From Lustribacter sp049512335 (lineage in GTDB: Bacteria; Vulcanimicrobiota; Vulcanimicrobiia; Vulcanimicrobiales; Vulcanimicrobiaceae), in NCBI GenBank assembly GCA_049512335.1, contig JBEKXE010000076.1:1-21763 (forward strand): DNA of 21,763 bases. The letters run 5' to 3'. Below are positions 16,513 through 21,763 of the stretch, in pieces (position 1 is the first letter of the stretch; each line of letters begins with the position of its first letter). Position numbers and translations under genes: made by a program. The notes under the pieces are model-generated. The model did no database searches, had not been told where the DNA came from, and saw only the letters and a program-made list of their open reading frames with translations.

Positions 16513-17271
16513 CTACGACTCGATTGGACGGGCTTCCCCGCTCGACCAGTCGTAGAACCCGCGCCCCGACTTCTTGCCGAGCCGGCCGGCGGCGACCATG
16601 TCGATCAGGAGTTGCGGCGGCGCGTAGCGGTCGCCGTAGCTGCGCTGGAGGTTGCGGGCGATGTCGAGCCGCACGTCGAGGCCGACCAGGTCGGTCAGCT
16701 TCAGCGGCCCCATCGGGTGGCGGTAGCCCAGCTCCATCGCGCGGTCGATGTCGGCCGGCGTCGCGACGCCGTCCTCGACCATTCGCATCGCTTCGAGGCC
16801 GAGCGCGATGCCCAGCCGCGTCGAAGCGAAGCCGGGCGCGTCGCGCACGACGATGCTGGTCTTGCCGAGCTGCGCGCACAGCGCGAGCGCCCGTTCGCGC
16901 GAGGCCTCGCTCGTGCGCGATCCGATCACGATCTCGACCAGCTTCATCGCGCGCACCGGATTGAAGAAATGCAACCCGAGAAAGCGGTCGGGCGCGGGCA
17001 GCTCCGCCGACAGCTCGTCGATCGACAGCCCGCTGGTGTTGGTGGCGAGCAAGAGGGGTTCACGCAACGCGCAGCGCGCGAGCACCGACCGCTTGAGCTC
17101 GAGCTTCTCCGGCACGGCTTCGACGATCAGGTCGAGCCCGGCCGGCAAGTCCTCGATCGTCGTTGCGGTGTCGACGTCGACGACCGTCACGCTCGCGCCG
17201 CTCGCCGTGAGCGCCTCCGCGATGCCGCTTCCCATCGTGCCGCCGCCGATGACCGCTGCGCGTTCGACCAC
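16513..17271 (-). CDS. Compact 3-hydroxyacyl-CoA dehydrogenase family protein
   Basis: A 252-residue NAD-dependent dehydrogenase of the HBD/PaaH family, which oxidises 3-hydroxyacyl-CoA to 3-oxoacyl-CoA (beta-oxidation or butanoate metabolism). The Rossmann motif is G9-G-G-T-M-G14. Downstream are VEAVPEKLELKR, NTSGLSIDEL, LHFFNPVRAMKLVE (containing the catalytic His and the paired Glu), DAPGF, YRHPMGPLKLTDLVGLD and GRLGKKSGRGFYDW. Normal members are about 280-290 residues; here the helical segment between VVDVD and DLIVEAV is about 30-35 residues shorter, which would alter the CoA-adenine contact region. The start is GTG 17271, and no other start restores the missing part because the gap is internal. 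The solute-binding protein follows eight bases downstream. Confidence 0.88.
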   Translation of the reverse strand: MVERAAVIGGGTMGSGIAEALTASGASVTVVDVDTATTIEDLPAGLDLIVEAVPEKLELKRSVLARCALREPLLLATNTSGLSIDELSAELPAPDRFLGLHFFNPVRAMKLVEIVIGSRTSEASRERALALCAQLGKTSIVVRDAPGFASTRLGIALGLEAMRMVEDGVATPADIDRAMELGYRHPMGPLKLTDLVGLDVRLDIARNLQRSYGDRYAPPQLLIDMVAAGRLGKKSGRGFYDWSSGEARPIES

Positions 17272-17322
17272 GCCGGCTCGACTTTAGCGGTGACCCCGAT
17301 GGAACCTGGCGAAGAGTGCGTG

Positions 17323-17694
17323 ATGACTGCCGCCGTTGCGCAGCACGTTGCCGTCGTATTCTTCGGGGTGCTGGTCGCCTATGGGCTGATCGGCACGGCC
17401 GCCGCGGCGCGCGCGGTGAAGGGCCCACGGCCATGGGCGCTGTTCGCGATCTTCACGCTCCTCGAAGGCGTGCAAGTCTACGGCTTGTTTGCGCCACGCC
17501 CCGATGCCGATATCCGCTGGGGCTCCATCGTTGCGATTGCCGTCCTCGGCTTCTGCGGCTACTTGCAATATCTGTACTTCGCAACGGTCCGCCGCGGAGC
17601 CACGACCTTCCCGCGCGCCGCCTTCTACATCAGCGTCACGATTCTACTCGGCATCGTCATCGCCGCCCGCCTGGCCTCCCCGTACCTGCCCTGA
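17323..17694 (+). CDS. Small four-helix membrane protein, function unknown
   Basis: A 123-residue protein with four predicted membrane segments (roughly residues 5-27, 41-58, 68-90 and 100-118) and short charged loops such as RAVKGPRP and VRRGATT. I recognise no family or catalytic motif. ATG 17323 has GAAGAG at 17311-17316 with good spacing; GTG 17320 or ATG 17299 in the same frame would extend it by one or eight residues. It is divergent from the dehydrogenase gene (about 50 bases between starts) and converges on the FAD subunit gene with only 13 bases between stops. Confidence 0.7.
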   Translation: MTAAVAQHVAVVFFGVLVAYGLIGTAAAARAVKGPRPWALFAIFTLLEGVQVYGLFAPRPDADIRWGSIVAIAVLGFCGYLQYLYFATVRRGATTFPRAAFYISVTILLGIVIAARLASPYLP

Positions 17695-17707
17695 TCCTGA
17701 GGCCGCT

Positions 17708-18559
17708 CTAGCGCGTTGCCGCGCGCTCGACCGCGCGCGCGGCGTACACCGCGGCCATCGCCTTACGGTACCGGCCCGAGGCGAACGTGTCGCTGCGCGC
17801 TTCACCCTCACCGGCAACATCCGCCGTCGCGCGTTCCACCGCCGCCGCATCGCTCGCCTTCACGCTGCCGAGCGCGCGCTCGGCGGCGGCTGCGCGGAAC
17901 GCCGTCTCGTAGAGCCCCGTGAGCGCGACGCGCGCCTGCGCGATCGTGCCGCTCTCGAGTTTCAGCACCGCTGCGGCGCCGACGACCGCATAGTGCGATG
18001 CCGGATGATGGAACTTGACATACGCCGACGCCGGCGCCGCATCGAAGCTCACCGCGGTCAGGATCTCGCGCTCGCCGAGACTCGTCTCGAACATGCCGCG
18101 GAAAAAATCGGCCGCCTTGATGCGCCGCTCGCCGGCCGCTCCGGCCACCGTGTACTCGGCTTCGAGCGCCAGCATGACGGCCGGATAGTCGGCGGACGGA
18201 TCGGCATGCGACACCGAACCGCCGATCGTGCCGAGATTGCGCACCTGCGGGTCGCCGAGCACGTTGGCCGCATCCCACAGCGCCGGCGCCGCCGTGCGCA
18301 ACGTCGCGTCGGCCGCGATCGTCGCATGGGTGGTCAGCGCGCCGATCGTCACCCGGTTGCCGCTCACGCTGATGCCGCTCAGCGACGGGATCTTGCGGAT
18401 GTCGATCAGCGTTTGCGGCGCGGCGAACCGCAGCTTCATCATCGGAATCAAGCTCTGTCCGCCGGCCAGCACCTTGGCGTCGTCGCCGCGCTCGCCGAGC
18501 AACCGGATTGCTTCGGCGACGCTCGACGCGCGCACGTAGTCGAATGCCGACGGTATCAT
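17708..18559 (-). CDS. FAD subunit (CoxM-like) of second molybdenum hydroxylase
   Basis: A 283-residue medium subunit of the CO dehydrogenase/xanthine dehydrogenase family. FAD-binding loops are at residues 32-36 (AGGQS, followed by LIPMMKLR) and 111-115 (TIGGS), with the usual QVRNLGTIGGSVSHADPSAD context. There is no cysteine-rich insertion, unlike the FAD subunit at 3168-4157, so this is the plain CoxM/CutM type. It would take electrons from the 2Fe-2S subunit (20892-21368). Its ATG overlaps the large-subunit stop by four bases (ATGA), showing translational coupling. Gene order here is small, large, medium, which differs from the classical coxMSL order. Confidence 0.92.
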   Translation of the reverse strand: MIPSAFDYVRASSVAEAIRLLGERGDDAKVLAGGQSLIPMMKLRFAAPQTLIDIRKIPSLSGISVSGNRVTIGALTTHATIAADATLRTAAPALWDAANVLGDPQVRNLGTIGGSVSHADPSADYPAVMLALEAEYTVAGAAGERRIKAADFFRGMFETSLGEREILTAVSFDAAPASAYVKFHHPASHYAVVGAAAVLKLESGTIAQARVALTGLYETAFRAAAAERALGSVKASDAAAVERATADVAGEGEARSDTFASGRYRKAMAAVYAARAVERAATR

Positions 18560-20889
18560 GCTTTGCTCCCGTTCTGCATGGCGGTCCACAGTTTTTCGGG
18601 CCGTAGCGGCATGTCGAGGTTCGTCACGCCGAACGGCGCGAGTGCGTCGATCACGGCGGCGGCGATGGCCGGCGTCGAACCGATCGTGCCGGCTTCGCCG
18701 ACCCCTTTCACCCCCAGCGGGTTGACGTTGGTCGGGGTCACCGTGTGCGAGAGTTCGAGATTCGGCATGTTTTCGGCGCGCGGAACCGCGTAATCCATCA
18801 GCGAGCCGGTCAACAACCGGCCGTTGCCGTCGTAGACGACTTCCTCGTAGAGCGCCTGCGCCAAGCCTTGCGCGATGCCGCCGTGAACCTGTCCTTCGAC
18901 CAACAGCGGGCTGATGATGCGCCCGCAATCGTCGACCGCGACGAACTTCAACAATTCGACCGCCCCGGTCTTTGCGTCGACCTCGACGACGCACACGTGC
19001 GTCCCGAACGGAAACACGAAGTTGGGCGGCTCGAACCGCCGCGTCGCGTCGAGGCCGGGTTCCATGCCCTCGGGAATTTGCGCGCCGGCGTACGCCACGG
19101 CGGCGACCTCCGCGATCGACATGCGCTTGGCCGGATCGCCCTTGATGCCGATCGCGCCTTCGCTGAACGCAAGGTCGGCCGGGTTGGCTTCCCACAGGTG
19201 CGCGGCGATCTTGATCGCCTTCTCTTGAATGGTTTGGATGGCGAGCATCACCGCCGAACCGCCGACCGCCGTGCCCCGCGAGCCGTACGTCCCCAGGCCG
19301 AACTGGACTTTGTCGGTGTCGCCGTGCACGACGTTGATGCTGTCGATCGGCACGCCGAGTTCGTCGGCCACGATCTGCGCGAACGTCGTTTCCTGTCCTT
19401 GACCGTGCGGCGACACGCCGGTCAGCACCGTGACGCCGCCGCCCGGTTCGACGCGCACGGTGGCCGAATCCCAACCGCCGCCCGGCAATGCCTTGGATGG
19501 TCCCATGCCGCAGATCTCGACGTACGTCGAGAGACCGATGCCGAGGTAACGGCCCTGGTTGCGCAAGTCGGCTTGTTTCTTGCGCCAAGCGGCGTAGCCG
19601 GATTCGGCGAGCGCTTTGTCCATCGTCGTCGCGTAGTCGCCCGAGTCGAACAGGAGCCCGGTCGCCGTCGGATACGGAAACTGCTCGTTGCGCACGAAAT
19701 TCTTCCGGCGTACTTCGGCCGGGTCGAGGCCCAGCCGCTGCGCGACGAGATCCATCGCGCGTTCGAGGAAGAACGTCGCTTCGGGACGGCCGGCGCCGCG
19801 GTACGCGTCGGTCGACATCGTGTTCGTGAAGACCGCGCTGCATTCGATGTCGACGTTTTTGATGTCGTAGCAGCCCGTCGCCATCAGTACGGTGAGCGTC
19901 GGCACGATGGCCGTGAGCAACTGCAGGTAGGCACCGAGGTTGGCGGTGATCCGCACCCGCAGTCCGGTCACCGTTCCGTCGTTCTTGCAGGCGATCTCGA
20001 GATCGTCGATCTGATCGCGGCCGTGGCTCATCGCCTCGAAGCACTCGCTGCGCGTCTCGATGAACTTCACCGGCCGCTCGAGCGTCTTGGCCAGCCACGC
20101 GACGAGAATTTCTTCGGCGTACACGTCGGCCTTGGCCCCGAAGCCGCCGCCGACTTCCGGCGCGATGACGCGCACGCGGCTTTCCTCCACCCCGACCAGC
20201 CGCGCGAAATGGCCGCGCATCTGATGCGGGATCTGGGTCGAGAGCCACACGGTCAGTTGGCGGTTGCCGGGGTCCCACTGCGCGAACGACGCGCGCGCTT
20301 CCATCGGCACCGCGGCGACGCGCTGGTTGACGATGCGCGCCTTGATCACGACGTCGGCCGCGCGGAAGGCGGCATCCGGATCGCCGGCTTTCAGCGGCAT
20401 CGTGTAGGCGACGTTGGTGCCGAACGACTCGTGCACGAACGGCCCGCCGGCGGCGGCCTTCATCAGGTCGACGACGACCGGCAACTCCTCGTACTCGACC
20501 TCGACCCGTTCGGCCGCGTCGCGCGCCGTGTACGGCGAATCGGCGACCACGACGGCGATCGGTTCGCCCGCGAAGCGCACTTCGTCGAGCGCGAGCGCGT
20601 AGTGCACCGGCGTGTGGTCGCCGGCCGGTCCGGGCGCGTACGGCAAGCCGGCGGCGAAGCCGTGCGCGTGCAGATCGCGTCCGCTGAAGGCCGCCACGAC
20701 GCCGGGCGCTCCGAGCGCCGGTTTCACGTCGACCCGCTTCAGCTTCGCGTGCGCGTACACGCTGCGCACGAACGCCGCGTACACCGTACCGAATTGCCGA
20801 ACGTCGTCGGTATACGTCGCGCGGCCGGTGATGAGCCGGGGATCTTCGCGCCGCCGCACGCGCGCGCCGATCATGGCCGTGAACGCCAT
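18556..20889 (-). CDS. Molybdenum-cofactor large subunit, form II CoxL-like
   Basis: A 777-residue catalytic subunit of the xanthine dehydrogenase/CO dehydrogenase superfamily. Motifs are RVRRREDPRLITGRATYTDD (10-29), FAGEPIAVVVADS (106-118), GGGFGAK (247-253), the active-site loop AYRGAGR (362-368) and GVKGVGEAG with the catalytic glutamate at about E732. True aerobic CO dehydrogenases (form I) carry a selenylcysteine-bearing AYxCSFR loop; AYRGAGR marks form II, whose substrates are mostly unknown. CO oxidation is therefore not supported. ATG 20889 lies two bases after the small-subunit stop; an internal ATG at 20874 is an alternative. The stop overlaps the FAD-subunit start. Cytoplasmic location is inferred from the lack of any signal. 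Confidence 0.92.
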   Translation of the reverse strand: MAFTAMIGARVRRREDPRLITGRATYTDDVRQFGTVYAAFVRSVYAHAKLKRVDVKPALGAPGVVAAFSGRDLHAHGFAAGLPYAPGPAGDHTPVHYALALDEVRFAGEPIAVVVADSPYTARDAAERVEVEYEELPVVVDLMKAAAGGPFVHESFGTNVAYTMPLKAGDPDAAFRAADVVIKARIVNQRVAAVPMEARASFAQWDPGNRQLTVWLSTQIPHQMRGHFARLVGVEESRVRVIAPEVGGGFGAKADVYAEEILVAWLAKTLERPVKFIETRSECFEAMSHGRDQIDDLEIACKNDGTVTGLRVRITANLGAYLQLLTAIVPTLTVLMATGCYDIKNVDIECSAVFTNTMSTDAYRGAGRPEATFFLERAMDLVAQRLGLDPAEVRRKNFVRNEQFPYPTATGLLFDSGDYATTMDKALAESGYAAWRKKQADLRNQGRYLGIGLSTYVEICGMGPSKALPGGGWDSATVRVEPGGGVTVLTGVSPHGQGQETTFAQIVADELGVPIDSINVVHGDTDKVQFGLGTYGSRGTAVGGSAVMLAIQTIQEKAIKIAAHLWEANPADLAFSEGAIGIKGDPAKRMSIAEVAAVAYAGAQIPEGMEPGLDATRRFEPPNFVFPFGTHVCVVEVDAKTGAVELLKFVAVDDCGRIISPLLVEGQVHGGIAQGLAQALYEEVVYDGNGRLLTGSLMDYAVPRAENMPNLELSHTVTPTNVNPLGVKGVGEAGTIGSTPAIAAAVIDALAPFGVTNLDMPLRPEKLWTAMQNGSKA

Positions 20890-20891
20890 GA

Positions 20892-21368
20892 CTACACCGC
20901 CACCGGTTCGCGCAGCGTTTTGGCCGCGGCGCGCACCGCGACCACGATGTTGTGGTAGCCGGTGCAGCGGCAGAGATTGCCTTCGATCCCTTCGCGGATC
21001 TCGTCGTCGCTGGGATCGGGGTTGCGGCGCAGCAAATCGATCGCGCTCACGATCATCCCCGGCGTGCAATACCCGCACTGCAGACCGTGCGCGGTCCAGA
21101 ACGCCTCCTGCATCGGATGCAGCGCCTCGGAGTTGCCGATGCCTTCGATCGTCGTCACGTTCGAGCCGGCGGCCTGCACGGCAAACATCGTGCAGCTCTT
21201 GATCGACACGCCGTCGAGCAGCACGGTACACGCGCCGCAGCTCGAGGTGTCGCAGCCGACGTGGGTACCGGTGAGGTTGAGCCGATCGCGCAAGGCGTGG
21301 ACGAGCAACAACCGGGGCTCGACCTCCAACGAAGCCGGTGTGCCGTTGACGGTAAGATCGATCTGCAT
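20892..21368 (-). CDS. 2Fe-2S small subunit (CoxS-like) of second molybdenum hydroxylase
   Basis: A 158-residue electron-transfer subunit with two [2Fe-2S] sites: C39, C44, C47, C59 (GCDTSSCGACTVLLDG) and C98, C101, C133, C135 (QCGYCTPGM, NLCRCTGYHNIV). The GTHVGCDTSSCGACTV and TPGMI wording is the CoxS/CutS style rather than PaoA. It is the first gene of the operon and is preceded by GAAGAGG six bases before ATG 21368. It lies 47 bases from the divergent MoxR-type gene, an arrangement that suggests a shared control region. Confidence 0.92.
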   Translation of the reverse strand: MQIDLTVNGTPASLEVEPRLLLVHALRDRLNLTGTHVGCDTSSCGACTVLLDGVSIKSCTMFAVQAAGSNVTTIEGIGNSEALHPMQEAFWTAHGLQCGYCTPGMIVSAIDLLRRNPDPSDDEIREGIEGNLCRCTGYHNIVVAVRAAAKTLREPVAV

Positions 21369-21415
21369 CAAAGCCTCTTCGCGGGATTGGGCCGGGGTTG
21401 GTGGTATACGCCCAG
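21369..21415. promoter_or_regulatory. Divergent intergenic region between small subunit and MoxR genes
   Basis: These 47 bases separate the starts of two divergent genes, so at least the minus-strand operon promoter or part of it should lie here or inside the neighbouring coding sequence. TATAC at 21405-21409 is the only AT-rich spot. No clear paired -35/-10 boxes or operator palindrome are visible. The rightward gene may start at GTG 21401, which would shorten the gap further. Confidence 0.3.
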
Positions 21416-21763
21416 GTGGCACGCGATATCCCCCGCGCGAACGTGATCGCGGTCGAGGACCTTCAGCGGCGGCTCCTCGACGCCGGATACATCGCCGACG
21501 CCGGGCTCGCGACGTCCCTGGCGTGCGCGGTCAACTTGGGCCGGGCGGTGTTGCTGGAAGGTGCCGCCGGGGTCGGCAAGACCGAAGCTGCCCGCGCCTT
21601 GGCGGCCGTGTTCGGGGCGCGACTCCTGCGCCTGCAGTGCTACGAGGGACTCGATCTCGCGGCGGCTGCCTACGACTGGAACTACAGCCGGCAGCTGCTG
21701 GCCATCCGGGCGGCCGAAGCCGCGCACGCGCCGGCCCCCGATCTGTACGGTGATGACTTTTTG
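21416..21763 (+). CDS. MoxR/CoxD-like AAA+ ATPase, N-terminal part (cut by window edge)
   Basis: An open frame of 116 codons with no stop before the window end. It shows Walker A G49-A-A-G-V-G-K-T56 preceded by AVLLE, then the MoxR-type continuation RLLRLQCYEGLDLAAAAYDW and NYSRQLLAIR. This matches MoxR-family AAA+ ATPases such as CoxD, which help mature or insert the metal centre of CO dehydrogenase-type enzymes. Its position beside the small subunit supports that role for the operon 17708-21368. Possible starts are GTG 21401, 21416 or 21443; none has a good ribosome-binding site. Further accessory genes (CoxE/F-like) may follow outside the window. Confidence 0.82.
   Translation, partial: MARDIPRANVIAVEDLQRRLLDAGYIADAGLATSLACAVNLGRAVLLEGAAGVGKTEAARALAAVFGARLLRLQCYEGLDLAAAAYDWNYSRQLLAIRAAEAAHAPAPDLYGDDFL

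Noticed and set aside
18556..20889. Annotation as true aerobic carbon monoxide dehydrogenase
   Set aside because: The active-site loop is AYRGAGR (form II), not the cysteine-containing AYxCSFR of form I.
18745..20958. A 737-codon open frame on the plus strand across the large-subunit gene
   Set aside because: It is antisense to a clearly identified CoxL-like gene, is rich in Arg, Asp and His as expected of GC-rich complementary frames, and shows no domain.

Overview
This window is very GC-rich, densely coded bacterial chromosome. Third-position GC bias is strong enough to open long spurious frames on the opposite strand of most genes. I cannot name the species. The mix of molybdenum hydroxylases, STAND-type regulators and a cox-like cluster with a MoxR ATPase would suit a little-cultured, metabolically versatile soil lineage (for example Eremiobacterota, Chloroflexota or Actinomycetota relatives). 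That is inference from gene content only.

Left part (1-2665): the end of one permease and a complete second permease of a nucleoside/simple-sugar ABC importer. A gene-free stretch of about 550 bases follows, holding two nearly identical 196-bp direct repeats, each bounded by inverted ends. Next comes an exported class A beta-lactamase-like serine hydrolase.

2707-6271: a tightly coupled three-gene molybdenum hydroxylase operon (2Fe-2S subunit, FAD subunit with an extra 4Fe-4S cysteine set, Mo-cofactor subunit) that resembles aldehyde oxidoreductase PaoABC but lacks an export signal on the first subunit. 6344-9553: a large signalling protein joining a GAF-like region, a GGDEF diguanylate cyclase, a STAND/NB-ARC-type ATPase and TPR-like helices, with no DNA-binding domain visible. 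A 195-bp nested palindrome (9589-9783) separates it from the next, convergent gene.

9794-14900: on the minus strand, a branched-chain aminotransferase followed by a DHA2 drug-efflux-type MFS transporter whose start is problematic. Divergent from these, on the plus strand, are a two-domain ChrA transporter and an oxalate/formate-antiporter-family MFS protein preceded by a possibly structured leader. 14897-17271 (minus): a compact 3-hydroxyacyl-CoA dehydrogenase followed by an exported SBP_bac_5 solute-binding protein without its permeases. 17323-17694: a small four-helix membrane protein of unknown function.

17708-21368 (minus): a second molybdenum hydroxylase operon (small, large, medium subunits) of the cox type. 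The large subunit carries the form II AYRGAGR signature, so CO oxidation should not be assumed. A MoxR/CoxD-like AAA+ ATPase starts divergently at about 21416 and runs off the right edge. The window thus holds two distinct molybdenum hydroxylases, several transporters, and two families of palindromic intergenic elements sharing one core sequence. The least ordinary items are the GGDEF-STAND-TPR fusion, the palindromic elements, and the aminotransferase/MFS junction, where the only in-frame interruption is a single TGA.
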